Assembly: GCA_025738555.1 (NCBI GenBank)
Contig: JAOVFP010000002.1
Coordinates: 7,564,001 to 7,628,000, forward strand
Reading direction: 5' to 3'
Source of the DNA: Cyathus striatus
Taxonomy: Eukaryota > Basidiomycota > Agaricomycetes > Agaricales > Nidulariaceae
DNA: 64,000 bases
The position numbers and the translations under genes were made by a program. The first letter of the stretch is position 1, and every line of letters starts with the position of its first letter. This document shows, piece by piece, positions 10,199 through 22,664 of this stretch. The notes below the pieces were generated by a model. The model was not told the DNA's origin. It saw nothing but the letters and a program-made list of their open reading frames with translations, and made no database searches.

Positions 10199-12562
10199 CT
10201 AAATAGAATACTGCATGGTGAGAGCTCTAAATTTAGACGAGAGCAAAGGGGGAGGGTGGGGAGGGATAATAGGGGGACAAAATGGTGGTCCAGTATGCGA
10301 GGAGAGAAACCAACACGGAACAAGAGATCGAAATGCTGTAAAAAACCAAGCGTGCAGCATTGCCTGAGATAAAATCCGAAGTGGATAGGAGACAGTATAC
10401 CGGCTATAGAGCGTGAACGTCGATATAGAAGGAGGAATGTCTTTCCCAGTAAACGAAATCTTCGAGGCAGTTGGAAATTCAGCAGAACCGCGGCAGAGAA
10501 TAAGTCTGGAGGGGAAGGGGATATTAATAGCCTTGAGGCGCCCATATCGTTTGACGTTGACGTCGGCTGACAGCGTGGAAAGCGAAGCGCAGGGACGCGA
10601 AGGGAAGGGAACAAGTGAGCGCGGCGGGTGCGTGGTAGGGGGAATAGGCAAATCTTCGAATTCTTTCGACGTTTTGCTGGATAATTCATGCGCAACTTGA
10701 GAACGTGCGGGCAATAGGGTAACGGCAACGGAATTGTTAGTTTCCTTAAAATATTTCTTGCAATTTGAGACTTCTAGTGGTGATGTATCGATGCGCGGCT
10801 GTGTAACTTCATATTCATTTGAGACTTTGGACTGAGTTGACGACGACGAGATAAAAACTGTAGACAGAGTGTTGGGAGGAGAATCAGCTGAGATATAATT
10901 ATGATTGAAAGCATAAGATTTAACGGGGATGGGATAGGTAGGGAGGGGAGGACTTTTGATATTGGTATGACAAGGGGTTTCAATCGGCTCTTTATGTGAG
11001 ATAGCGGCAGTGCTGACAATGGCTTCAAGTCTGGACGTGTTGGTGAGATCTTCATATTGTCGACATATATCCAGTGAGTGGGCTGGGAGTTCGTGCTGAG
11101 AGAGAGTCACAGGGGAATTGCATTCGCGGTCTGACTGTGGTGGGGGAGGTACCAATTCGATCTGAGAATGAGTTTGCGCGCAAGATGAAACGGTATCTTC
11201 GGCTTCAATCAAGCCTAAATCGTCTTCGAGTATGTCGCGAGAGTTCGTCCGATTTGCGAGAACTTCATTTCCGGTAACTCCGTTTTCGGCTTCAGGCGAG
11301 GAAATATGAGCGGGAGGGGGAACCAAAATGACAGGTGTCGGCATGATAGGTACTTTGGTGGCCTCAGGGTCGGTCCGGCTATACGCATGCGAACGCGAAG
11401 GGGGGACAGTGGCAAGCTTGTTCGTCGAGATCGAAGGAGTGAGAGGGAATGTAGGCGGCGCACACATTTTTGACGAAGTTGCTGGAGCTGGGGCAGGAGG
11501 ACAGATAACCGGCGTGCACATTTTGTGCCAACTATCAACGCGCTCACGCAAATTGTTGCCGAGGAGGTAGCGGGTAACCGGTTGACTGTTAGGAAGAAAG
11601 ATTCGATTATTTGAGTCGCGCACACAGAGATTACGCCGTATATAATCAAATAAAATACCACAATTTTGATCTGTATGTGTCATACCAGAACAGAACTTGC
11701 ATATTTCGTGTTGAGGATGGCCGGAGGGTGGAGGGGGACTAGACATAAAAGCACGAGGATGACTTGAAGTTGCCAATACATTGTGTACCTGTACCTGAGG
11801 GAAGTTAGCAGCTAATTGATCTTTGACAGTGGTAACGATCGTCTGTGAAAGGGCAGGGACAAAGTTCTCACGCGCATTGAGATCGGATTTCTTCGATGTG
11901 ATGGGTGCCGGAGGTGAAGGAACAATTGGTTGGGTACCAAGTGGAGCAAATAAAAACGACGAGGCTGGTGAAGAAAGCAGACGAGCAGCTGCATCTACCA
12001 CAGTTTGAATGGGATAAGGGTCATGTGTGTGATGCATCGGATCGGTTAATTGAAGATATCCCTGAAGGCGTAAGCGAAATGAAATGTCGAAACCACGCAT
12101 GTAGGTCTTTGCAGCTTCGCATTCTGAAATGCGACCATGTTTCTTCAGATAATTGCTGATCCTGAGGAACTCGCGATGATATTCCCCTAAACGTAGACGG
12201 TTATCCATCCGTATGAGAGCTTGTTTATCGACGAAATTTTCTAACTGAGCTTCGGAGTATAATCGTTCTATTTTTGATTCAGATCCAGGGTAGAACTTCA
12301 GTAGCTCGGCTGTAAAATTGGTCCAGGAGGTACCCTTGCGAGATTCAAGATCTTGCCAGAGCTCTGCATCGCCAATGGGAGCATAGTAAATAGCCCACTT
12401 AATAAAATCGGTGTCGAGATTGAGTCCAGAGTTGATACATGTAGCTTGAACATCAGATAAAAACTGTTGTAAGGTGCGCGGATCTTCGTTGTACAGTGGT
12501 GCAGAGTGGTGGTGACGACCTGGCATGTGAACGCGAACTGGCAGTGCGATGGGCAGTGACAT
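10199..12562 (-). CDS. Gag-like protein of LTR retrotransposon
   Basis: Single uninterrupted frame of 787 residues starting at the ATG at 12562. About residues 30-210 resemble a retrotransposon capsid domain (helical, with WAIYYAP, TSWTNFTAELLKFYPG and YHREFLRI). A CX2CX4HX4C zinc knuckle, CKFCSGMTHTDQNC, sits near residue 287 and is expected to bind element RNA. The remaining part is Pro/Ser-rich and poorly conserved. There is no downstream pol frame, which distinguishes it from a complete Ty3-type element. The intact frame suggests that the protein still functions or was lost only recently. Confidence 0.82.
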   Translation of the reverse strand: MSLPIALPVRVHMPGRHHHSAPLYNEDPRTLQQFLSDVQATCINSGLNLDTDFIKWAIYYAPIGDAELWQDLESRKGTSWTNFTAELLKFYPGSESKIERLYSEAQLENFVDKQALIRMDNRLRLGEYHREFLRISNYLKKHGRISECEAAKTYMRGFDISFRLRLQGYLQLTDPMHHTHDPYPIQTVVDAAARLLSSPASSFLFAPLGTQPIVPSPPAPITSKKSDLNARENFVPALSQTIVTTVKDQLAANFPQVQVHNVLATSSHPRAFMSSPPPPSGHPQHEICKFCSGMTHTDQNCGILFDYIRRNLCVRDSNNRIFLPNSQPVTRYLLGNNLRERVDSWHKMCTPVICPPAPAPATSSKMCAPPTFPLTPSISTNKLATVPPSRSHAYSRTDPEATKVPIMPTPVILVPPPAHISSPEAENGVTGNEVLANRTNSRDILEDDLGLIEAEDTVSSCAQTHSQIELVPPPPQSDRECNSPVTLSQHELPAHSLDICRQYEDLTNTSRLEAIVSTAAISHKEPIETPCHTNIKSPPLPTYPIPVKSYAFNHNYISADSPPNTLSTVFISSSSTQSKVSNEYEVTQPRIDTSPLEVSNCKKYFKETNNSVAVTLLPARSQVAHELSSKTSKEFEDLPIPPTTHPPRSLVPFPSRPCASLSTLSADVNVKRYGRLKAINIPFPSRLILCRGSAEFPTASKISFTGKDIPPSISTFTLYSRYTVSYPLRILSQAMLHAWFFTAFRSLVPCWFLSSHTGPPFCPPIIPPHPPPLLSSKFRALTMQYSI

Positions 12563-13008
12563 CTTTCAGAATCGATATAATGTCTTGACAAAGTGGATGG
12601 CGTGCCGAAAAGAAAATAAACGAGGTGAATGCGAAAAAGTCGAAGGGGTAAATGATTAAATGAGTATAGATTGCTGGTAACGATGGGGTCGATGCAGTGA
12701 AACGGCGGGAACTTCTAATATAAAACCAGCTCTATTGCAACAGCTGATATCGCATTGTGTGGTAATAATCAATGGCTTGAAGGAACAACGAGTTGGCGAC
12801 AAGGGGGGGGACCAGGGAATTTGGAGTATAACGCGATGAGATAAATCTTGTCCGTGAAGCGATGGGAATGAGTTCGAAAAACCTAATCCACGGTGACGGC
12901 CTGGTGGTGATAGTGCCTACGAGTGCATGCAAAAGGAAACGAGCCTTGAAATAATAATCCTATGAAAGTACACGTGAACAACAAACAAAATAAAACACCT
13001 TAGAAGCC

Positions 13009-13026
13009 CCTCGCGGTGGGCTCCAC
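13009..13026 (-). other. Primer binding site of LTR element
   Basis: Directly inside the 5' LTR (two bases in, minus strand) lies TGGAGCCCACCGCGAG, which begins with the TGG expected to pair with the CCA end of a host tRNA. The tRNA species was not identified. This supports the minus-strand orientation of the element. Confidence 0.6.
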
Positions 13027-13028
13027 TT

Positions 13029-13588
13029 TGTAGAGGGAAAAGGTGTGCTAATGCCTAAACAAAGAAATTAGTAAGCAAGTCGGTGAACATCCGTTCGACC
13101 TTGAGGTGTTCTAAGGTGTCGAGAAGGGAGGGTAAATTCAACTGGATTGGGAGGGAGTAGTTACATGATATTTAAAGAAAACTAAAATAAAGAGAGTACT
13201 TAATAAGGAATAGTTGAATAAAGCGGAAATTAATAGTGTTGAGATTGTAGATTGTTGAAAGAAAAAGGAAAAGTTTGAAACATAAAGCATACCAATGAAT
13301 TGAAATAAAATTTATAAAATAGAAACTTGAGGAGAGGGACGACACGGACACTGGTAAGGTGAACTGCGGTATTTAGTGGAGCTTGGTAGTGCGCAGTACC
13401 GATGATCTTGAGTAATTGCGGCGTCCGAGCTATGCAAGAGAGTGTCGGCATTGGAGGGAAATGAGGGAGAGCGCGAGAGTGCGCGCGCGTGAATGCGCAC
13501 AAACGCGTCGACGCACGCATCAGCTGATTACGTAATGAGATCGGTAAAATATCCAATTTTGTAGTGCAGGCGAAATGCCTGCTCTACA
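13029..13588 (-). repeat. 5' LTR (element orientation)
   Basis: 560 bp copy of 9469-10028 with six transitions. Its outer flank (13589-13720) is a diverged copy of the repeat also found at 33590-33730 and 46880-47010, so the element probably landed in or beside an older repeated segment. Confidence 0.88.
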
Positions 13589-16500
13589 ATGCATCATATT
13601 ACGAGAGGTATGCTTGAGTATTTCAGATACACAGGCTATTGATATGTATTCCAAATCTTTGAAGAATCTTTGAAGATCATGTATGATCCATCTGAGTGAT
13701 TGTCCCATATAGATGTCATAAAAATCTAGTTTGCCATACTGTAGCCGACCATGAAAGTGGCCATTTCAACTTGTGCAACTGTGTGCACCTTTTCAGGTTG
13801 CCCTATGCCCAAAATTGTTTTGCAGACCTGTGTGCATATTATTCATTTATATATTCTGAGAGTTTCAAATTTTTAGGTGAAGTATCTAGCTCAGAATGAA
13901 TTTATTTGTTACAAGGACTCCAAATTACAGTTGATACGCGGGTAAAATAAATAGCACGTACTTTATTTAATTTCTATATCTCATACTTGTGAGATTTCGA
14001 ACTGAAGCGTTGAGTCGGACACCAAGGGGAGGGACTGAGGTCCCGGGTTGCCTCCCATAAACTATCAAGGGATATAACATCTATTATAAAAATATACTCC
14101 GCTTCAGTAACCGAATTAAAAACCTTTAAACAAAATACTATACTTATTCTATTTTATAAACCGGCGTGCTATAGTTGACCCAAAAGTATCAGACGAGACC
14201 CTATAAAAACAGCATGACATGTACTCAGAACAAAGGATAAAGAGTGGAAACAGTACAATGACGACTTGACAACGTACCTGAGCTCTAGACCCAATAACCG
14301 GGTACCAGGAGGAGTGTGATAGCAGTAGATTATCAGACGCTGATGTAGAGAATGTAATGTGTGGAAGAAACAGGCGCAGCGATGACACAATGATGAGTTA
14401 TCGAGGAAGCGGCAAGCCAAGTGGGAACACATCACGCATCACTGCTACGGTTTCCGAATTAGGAAGGTGCTTATGGAAGCACGCGCGCGCGCGCGCGCTG
14501 TCGCAATAGCGCAATAGATAAGGAATGTGGTAGCGCCGCATGATTGGCTGCACACAGATGGGCCGGTGCTCCGCGCTGACTCACTCCGGACCTAGAACTA
14601 AGCTACCATATGGGTAGGAAAGTACCATAGATAGAGAACTGTAAAATAAGCGATGAGTAATTGTATATAGATGAGCGAGGAGGGAAAGAATCAGCAGGAA
14701 CTGCACGGGCATTCTTCCCCCCCACAGACAGGGTGGTGTATCAGACAGAAGTACCAGAAATAGTATATAGTTTTGACGTACCGAATTGAATTGCACCTGA
14801 ACTGTTGAATTATACTCAATCTGAATTAAAGCCTGACAGCCATAATTAAATCGTCGAAGTCCCACCATGTTTTAAAAATAGAACGATCATATTCTAAATT
14901 TAGTTTGACTTTGAAATAATTGAAATCCATGCGCCCTCGAACTTACAAAATCTTTGTGCACGGGAAACTTAGAATATAAATTATCGGAATAAGTAAAACT
15001 ATTCTAAGTATAATTAAAGTGTTCTAAACTCGCGCGCTAAGTACATCACCTCCCAAAAAATCTAAGCAAAAGGGTTTCTCTATGGCCTTTGAGCTTCATG
15101 CAAATATGGGCCTATGCAGGTGGGTAGATACCATATATGTATCAGTTGCATTCCAAATCTACAAATACTAGGACCATATCAGCGATTTCTACCACCTAGG
15201 ATATCAGTACAACCAATTTATATACCCAACTGTATTTTTATTTCAGTCTATTGTGGTGTTAGAGTGGAGGAGTAGCAGGATGATTCTTGAGACAGTGTGT
15301 GAACCATTAGCAAATTGAGGCCACATCAACATTTTTATCACTTCTTGCTACCATATCTTTACATGCTGAGCCTAGTTAGAGTTAAAACTTTGCATATATG
15401 TAGCTACAGTGTGTTTCTATACATATCACAAAAACACTGAGCTCAATTTGGTGCTCTGGTCACTCAAATCACTTGATGGCCACTTACTATAGGTGGCCAC
15501 TTTCAGGGTTGGCTACAGTACAATTGATTATAGTGCGTTGTAAGGCCTTAAGGCATCACTTGCCATGCAAGCACTATTGTTGAACACGGATCCTTAAGTG
15601 TGATTGCAAGGCTTGACTCGGAGACCTAAAATGTGTATTAATCAATCCAGTGTGGTCTTACAACACATTCAAATGTGCTCTGTAGCTTACTACAATGTAT
15701 TGTTGGCTAATCACATTCTTTAAGTTGCTTATAGTGTTACAAGGTGAATCTTATAATATATTTGATCTCTACAACATCTTATAGTTGTGTAGCATCATAT
15801 AATATCTTACAAGGTATGGTCAATCTTACCAAAAATATAGCACTGATTGCCATTCAAAATGTTGCTTGGTCTCGGAAACAAAATATTAAGGCATTACACA
15901 TTCAATTAAACCAAATTATATTCATTACTAGCTACTACTGTACTTAAATATACATACATTGTTACACTGCTTACAGGTTGTAAGTACTGTGAAGTGCACT
16001 GACGCAAGATGCTCACTCACAACATATAGTCAACTCCTTCAAAACTTTGCGCTCCGGAAAGTTGCCGGAAAGTTCTGCAGCGGCTGATGCCCGTTCAATA
16101 CAAACAATGATGTAAGCAAAGGAATATGCACAGACCACATAGAAACTTACCAGTGGTTACCTTCCACTTCCCTGCCGCCGCCGCCAGCTCGTCCTTGCTC
16201 AAAAGTTACAGCCCACTGTAGGCTCATGTTATATCCATGTCCAGATACATCGTGCCGACGTTCCCACGTGACCTTCCAACATACCCGGTCCATTCCCGGA
16301 ACATACCCGCTTCGGGTTTACACTTCCCGACGTTCCCGCCCGGGAACATACCCGGAACCCATCGGGTTTTCTATCGGGTATCCCGGATACGTACTTTCTC
16401 TTATGACGGCCTCACCGCGTCATCATTCTATTACTCCTCTCTTCCATTCCTACTTATACATTTCATTATGGCCTTTGTAGATTAGTTCCTTATTCTTCAT

Positions 16501-17300
16501 TCTGAGTGCGTCATTTGCGCCCCTACTCCGCTTTGCCAAGACTTCATTTCCTACTTACTCCTTTGACTTGTCCTTTGTATAATACTTCTACATTCGTATC
16601 TACAGGTTCCTACTTAGTATAAGTAGTCTTCCAGATGTAATAGGTAGTCTTCAGTATTCGTATCAACTCTGTACACTTTCTTCCTACTCTAAGTTCCGAA
16701 ACCCACTCCGGGTTTTCCTTCGGGTTTCTCTCCCGCTACCTAGTGTAGTGGCGAAGCCTTCTCTTATACTCTGGAACGTCTTCCTTGGTTACATATCATC
16801 TTCCTCGAAATACGAACCATTCCCTGGGGATATCCAGGCGGCGCAGCACACAAGCTGAAGCCACGGTTCTTTCCGCACTCCCGCTCTACGTTTCCGCACC
16901 CATACTCACTTCGGGTTTCCGTTATAGTTCTCCCACACCCTCCGGGTGTCTTCGCAACCACTTCTAAGCAGGAAGAGAATCGGTATGTAACAGCTCATAA
17001 TCGAGCTTTATTTATATGTTTCTGGGAGCTCTGTTAGTCAGCTCATACCGAATCTCACACCATTCTGGACAACTGAGATCTGGATGGCCCTGGACATGCC
17101 TGAACCATTGGAACCACCCAGGCCCATGTTCCAGTACTTCACCTACAATCACTTATGCTTCAGTACTTCCAGGCCTTTAGTCAAAATGAAAGCAGCAGCA
17201 ACACAGTCACATGTCCAGATGAAACTGTTCCATAGTCAATTTCACAACTCCATATGCGCTATACTCGGAAACTGACTATTATATCATGGCATAGCAACAT
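13589..17300. other. Gene-poor region with low-complexity tracts
   Basis: No gene is supported. Notable contents are an alternating purine-pyrimidine run (about 14479-14500, mostly GC dinucleotides), AT-rich unassigned sequence at 14880-16100, and a cluster of ACCCG/CGGGT blocks at about 16278-16395 with weaker copies at 16695-16740 and 16908-16950. The last part may already lie inside the Plavaka-like element, whose termini I could not find. Confidence 0.45.
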
Positions 17301-17536
17301 AACGTACTCAGTGTTTTATGACTCAGTCACCCATGATCTGGCCATGGAACTTGTTTAACCGAAGATGTCTAGTACGTAGTCTGATGTGTCCAGGACCACT
17401 GTTAGCTTTCCAGTTCATCTCAGGCTGTCACTGTGCTGTTAAGCATCCGGATGCAGATTTCAGTGAGCAATTCTTTATAAGGCTGTTTCATCTCTGTCTT
17501 ATTTTCAATCTACTACTCGTATTTGAACATTACTCT

Positions 17537-18897
17537 CATGCCATCTAGACATAATCGCATTATATCTTCGCCATCGGAAAGTTTATCAGGAGATGCTCAT
17601 TCAAGGGACAACAGGGAGCCAGAGGAAGAAGACGCCGACGAGGACATGGATTTTAGCATTGTAATTCCTGGTCCTGAAGCTAATAGGAAAGACTTACGAA
17701 AGGTGTGTTTCACATTTGATACATTTTATATTCTAATTCATACTGTTATCAGGGACTTCAAGATGCACAGCTCAAGGTTTCAAAGCTGTACAAGGAGCTC
17801 AAGAAAGTTCATATGGAGAAAGCAACACTCAAAGCCATGAAATCTGGTACCCATCGTCGTCTTCAGCGTACGATCATACAACCAGATGATGAATTAATTG
17901 TGAAAGCTGGTCGACACTTTGCTTGCATGTACGAACTGTGGATGGGTGATGATATGAAGCTAGCTGTCATTCCTCCAGATCCTGACTTTGACAACTCAAA
18001 TTGGAACTCAGAAGATTGATATACCAGTCCTGATGTGCAGATGGAAGGAATTCATTGAGACCTGAGATCAGTGGTACCATCGTTTTTGCATGGAAAGATG
18101 AATGGTGGTTCATCTGACCATTTCATCGCAAAGGTAAGTAGTTATACTGGTTTATAAGTCAACTTAAACTAATGAATCTATACAGATTGATCATGGGATG
18201 CAGCAACAACGTTCAAATGCTGCTGAACGTGTTAAAGTAATGCTGCCATTACTTTTTGATCATGACCTGGACCAAGATATGCTTCTCGGATTTGATTCGG
18301 AACTAAAGAAGTATGAGCTATTACCACCTGTTTTCTTTCCAGATGGGAACACAAAAGACAAATGTGTCTTCAGTTCAAACATATTGATTAATGTAAGATC
18401 TTTTTGATCAGTTATTAATGTGCTGATGTTGATACTACAGCTTGCATTGTGTCTACTTCATGGCCCTAGCGCCCTTCGAGCCTGAAAGGAGGGAAAGTCA
18501 GTTATTAATTCAAATACTGTGGCTAAGCACTGGGGATTAACCTCTGTTACACCAGGATTCATCGCACTTGTCACTGTTCTGGTAAGTACTTATATATCTC
18601 ATATTAGATTAGTTGCTTATAACTGAAAAGGTACACTTCGGCTTAGCAGGTGATCCAGAGTTTGTACCAGTTGGAGAATCAGGTATTCGTTATGTTGAGG
18701 ACTTCAAGGCATACAAGAAAATGTTATATAAGCTTTATAACAAACGTAGTATTCGTGGGGTCATCTGGCAGTACAACAATGTTATTTTTCCTAACCAACC
18801 TTCTGATGGGGAATCTGCTTTGGAATGCGATGATACATGCTACAATGAATTGATGGACTGCATAGCTGATGAGTCAGAGGTTGAATTATCTACATAA
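17537..18897 (+). pseudogene. DUF6698-like gene of Plavaka-type element
   Basis: Exon blocks read in order along the plus strand: an acidic N-terminus (EPEEEDADEDMDF), a block with VKAGRHFACMYELWM, a block with QQQRSNAAERVKVML, a block with VAKHWGLTSVTPGFIAL, and a C-terminal block with PVGESGIRYVEDFKAYKKML. This order and spacing resemble the DUF6698 proteins that accompany Plavaka transposases in basidiomycetes. The frame is broken: after NSNWNSED there are two in-frame stops within about 20 codons, and another stop follows GPSALRA. Introns near 17704-17752, 18135-18184 and 18581-18631 look plausible. It converges on the transposase gene, with stop regions overlapping near 18890. Confidence 0.65.
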
Positions 18898-21800
18898 TCT
18901 AAGTAGTATGTCATTGTCTATCAAATCATTGACATAATATTTGTGTTCCAATTCTGCCTTCACAATATAAACTCCTCGAATAACTGATTCAAGGGAAATG
19001 AACATAGTGTCCTTGACCTCTTTTAGTTGACAAAATCCTAAATCACGATCCTTCCAATTTAGTTTTGTGGTAGTGTCGAAAAGTTGAATAAGAGCTAATT
19101 GATGTTTGTCAGCCCCCACTGTAACTTCAAATAAAAGCAACAGTCACGCATAAGTGATATTGTTATCCATTATTAGCATGATACAGTCATAGCGAGGATA
19201 ACCATGGTAGATATCTTTGCAGTGCAAGATACTTCGTGATACAGTCCAGTCTTCTTCTGAGACATAGTCAATATCAACTTCGAAGAATTGTTGAATCTGA
19301 ATATGTAAAGATAAGATTAAAACAAGGACTTTAATAGTAATTGTCATACATTTCCATCATTTCCTAACACTATTGTCCCTTTTGAATTTGAGTAGATTTC
19401 AGTTAGATAGCTATTTAGCCGCTTTGAAAACTTTGAGAACACATGATTTTCTGCTAGATTTGGCGGAAGTGATTTGGGATTAATTTTGGGGCCTTTTCCA
19501 CATAACACAATATGTTGAATCTTCGATGGTACACCTTCTTTCTCATATAATAGGTTATCTGTGGCTGTTATCATCATCAAAAGAGCAAATTGGTGATGTT
19601 CATTTTGCATAAGCTGCTAAAATTAAATAGATTATTTACTGGAGTAGTCATAAACACACCTGTCTTCCCAAAGTTTCCTGTTTATCATTAAAATGTTTTG
19701 CTGCTTCTTTCATGGGTCCATGAGCTCGCTCATTCAATTTTGTATTATATGTTGAGGTTACACCTTTCTCCTCAATGTCATCAAACATATGAGCAAATAA
19801 GGCATGTACTTTTGGTATGTTCCATGTCCAGCCATATTTCTCAGTAGTACTCTGTTATAAAAATATCAACTGCTGAGCCTGCAATGTCAAGAGATGTTTA
19901 ACTTACAATTAATAGCCTGCTGAACTGCTTGATCTCCTCCCGTCCTTCAATGATTGTACTTTCAGTATGCATTTTTAAGTGGGAATAATTGCTTATAACA
20001 CCAAAACACCAAACACATTGAATTATAAGCCGGTTTGTCTGTGTTATCTCTGGTGCAATCCCATGTAGGATAACCTGTAAGAAACCATCTTCAGTGATAA
20101 TAGCCAGTAAAATCATTGATTTAAAATTACTCTAAGCAGATCTGCATACTTGCTTCCATCTGCAAAATCCACGCCGAGTACATTAGGGAAAGATGGTAAA
20201 CCACTCCACACTGGCAAATTTTCCATTCTAGATGAAATTAGTTATTGCATATGTCATTAGCCAAGGTCTCACCTATGCTGAATGTGTGCAGATGCAGCAC
20301 GATCCCCATTAAAATACTGTTTGATATACTTCCATAGTCACTTTGTAATACCCAGTTCATTTGCATGGAGCACATCATATGACATGGTACTGTAGATATC
20401 TGTATGTGGAAGAGAACAGTAGCAATTCTGCAGAGCAATATTAATATATAAGACCTTTATTTCAGAATGATCATGTATATTTCACATTACCTTGAGGTGC
20501 ACAAGCCCAAGTGGTTTGTAGGTTTTCTCCCTTTCTTCAGCTGTCAATCTCACTGAATTGTTCCAAATTTGAATGTATTTACTAGTTGAGCATCAAACTC
20601 CACTAGCTAGAGACTTCACGAAGTTGGTGGTTGGCTCTTCACAGGTAGGACAAGCTGCTTCTCCATTTACACCACGATTCAGAACTACCATAATCCTGTG
20701 ATTTTCCATTAGTAAAATGAATAAAACACATAATTAAATTGATATACTGCTCTTCATAGTCAAGTGAGTGTATTAATATGGATGGGAATAGTTGCCTATT
20801 TATTTCATCCCCACATTCAAACCATTCTCCAGTAGTAGCCGGCCCAGCAAGTGATTCAAGCACATGAGACATAGCTTTATGCCAAACAGTCCAGTGGTGA
20901 TTAGCCCAGGAATGTTTACCAGAATGCTCAATGGTCTCGTTAACCTTCAGATTTCAGTAAAACTGAATATTAATATTCAAAAGAATGATACATACAATTG
21001 GAAGCCATCCAATGATACAGCCACCTGCAAATTTATTCGTATTTCTAATCCCAGAAGGAAGATTTAGAATTCTAGCAATAACTGGATAGCTTTTGCGGCC
21101 TCCGAAGTTTGACACTTGTCCCTTGTCACTCCAAAGCAACAAGCAAATTGGAACACTATTTTTTGGAAGCTCGCTCTGAGTTGACAACTGAGTGAAAGCT
21201 ACAAAATATTATATTAGTACTTGCCTGTAGCCTCCAGAACTTATCACCAGTCCATGGTTCATTCCAGAAGCGAGCTTTCTTATTTCCAATTATATGATAT
21301 CGCCATTCTGCATACCAAACAATTTTTTGTGATGTGACTGGATCAGAAATGACTTCTTTTACCCAATCCCAAATAGGTCTACGAAGGACCTCGTAATGAT
21401 AATCTTTATTTCCATATGGAACAGTGAATCCAATAGTATCAAACTGATCTTTCCTGGTCAGCTTTACTGTATGATAATATAAGGAAAATAAGTCATACCC
21501 CAAGAAAAACTGATGCCGCTGATTCAACAATCTGGTTCATTTCAGCAGCAGAAGAAAATGTCACATTATTGGTGGGCTCCAGTCGCATTTTTATAAAATC
21601 TAGCCATTCTTGACTGATTTTGTTGCTAAAGTTGAGCCTTACACACTTCTCCGCAAACTCAAGATCTTGTACAGTCCGAAACGGATGCCATGGCTTTGAC
21701 TCGCTTTGCAACTCTTCCATAACACCTCCTTGTGTGGTCGCAGAGGAGTTGAACATAGCATCATATTCCTCAATTGGTATATGAATTGACTCCTTTTGAC

Positions 21801-22268
21801 TATGAGGGTGATACTCTATTTCAATAAACTCTTGTGTCTCATCTAAATTTATAAATTAGCTGCCAGAATCAGTAGTATTTGAGTTAATAAAATGAATCAT
21901 TTACCACTTTTCAGTGTTTCTAAATTATTTTCATATTGATTGTCGGTGTCAACATCCATAAACTCACTGTTTGCAGCATTCAAATCTGTAAAACATACTT
22001 GTAAGCCTTTGTAATTTGAACAAGTAGTCTCCTAATAACTGAGATCATGAATAATGTTCAAATTTGAAGCCGTAGAGTCCACATCCATATTGCTAATGGC
22101 AGGAATTCGATTTTCTGTGGCTTCTACATCTTGATGCGGCTGGTTACTGTGTAGCCGAGCACATGCTGTAAGGTGGTTGTGCAAGCCCGACGATTTGAAA
22201 TAATGGTGACAAAAGTGACATTCGCCATCACCAGTAATTTTGGTACGCTTTCCTGTTTTGCGGGGCAT
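18886..22268 (-). pseudogene. Plavaka-type DNA transposase, degenerate
   Basis: Reading down from ATG at 22268, the first exon carries a C2H2 finger (CHFCHHYFKSSGLHNHLTAC). Later exons give WHPFRTVQDLEFAEKCVRL, a segment with IWDWVKEVISDP and RFWNEPWTGDKFW, a segment with LLLWSDKGQVSNFGGRKSYP and CIIGWLP (the most typical Plavaka part), a CPTCEEPT block and a C-terminal part with LNERAHGPMKEAAKHFND. Plavaka belongs to the CMC-like cut-and-paste group of fungi. At least two in-frame stops are visible: TGA after VKSLASGV near 20605, and TGA at 19146-19144 (a possible CGA to TGA change). The gene is therefore probably inactive. Its terminal inverted repeats were not found. Confidence 0.7.
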
Positions 22269-22664
22269 TGATCAACGAAGATGAAAACAGAGTGTCAACT
22301 GCGAGCCTCCGAGAAATTGAAGTGAAATCGATGGTTCACCATAAGCGGAGTGTTCATCGATGGCTAACAAACAAAAGTACACCACGAATTAATACATCCG
22401 AAAACTTGCCGAGGGTGACAATACATGTTATTACAATGAGTTAATAATATTTTATTGACATTGGAAATCAGGCTTAAGATTATAGAAGTCGTAAAATATG
22501 TTGTGTTGTACCCTGGTCTCACATGAAGCCTTGGAAGAATAGGCTGCATCTTAAATGCTCTTGTGTCTGCATCGCAATTGCTTCGCTTATGCCTTACAAC
22601 GACCTTAACATACATGATGATGACAATAAAGGCTTAAGATCTTATAAGATGTTTTTCATTTTCA
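22269..22664. other. Flank of the Plavaka-type element
   Basis: No gene seen. The sequence runs from the transposase start to the beginning of the repeated cassette at about 22665, where similarity to 47045-47240 begins. The right terminus of the transposon should lie here, but I could not recognise it. Confidence 0.4.

Larger units (their letters stand above)
9469..13588 (-). mobile_element. LTR retrotransposon with gag only
   Basis: Two 560 bp direct repeats (9469-10028 and 13029-13588) start TGTAGAG and end CTCTACA as read on the plus strand. They flank a 3.0 kb interior with a single gag-like ORF on the minus strand. By direct reading the LTRs differ at 6 of 560 positions, all transitions, so insertion is fairly recent. 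No protease, reverse transcriptase, RNase H or integrase frame is present, so the element must depend on enzymes supplied by a relative. No target-site duplication is visible (attaa on the left, atgca on the right), which suggests recombination between elements or a shifted boundary. Confidence 0.88.

Noticed and set aside
9464..13593. 5 bp target duplication for the LTR element
   Set aside because: attaa on the left and atgca on the right do not match at any plausible boundary, so no duplication is claimed.
14149..14435. Cys/His-rich minus-strand frames suggestive of a zinc protein
   Set aside because: Two overlapping frames give equally plausible sequences, there is no regular Cys spacing and no paralog.
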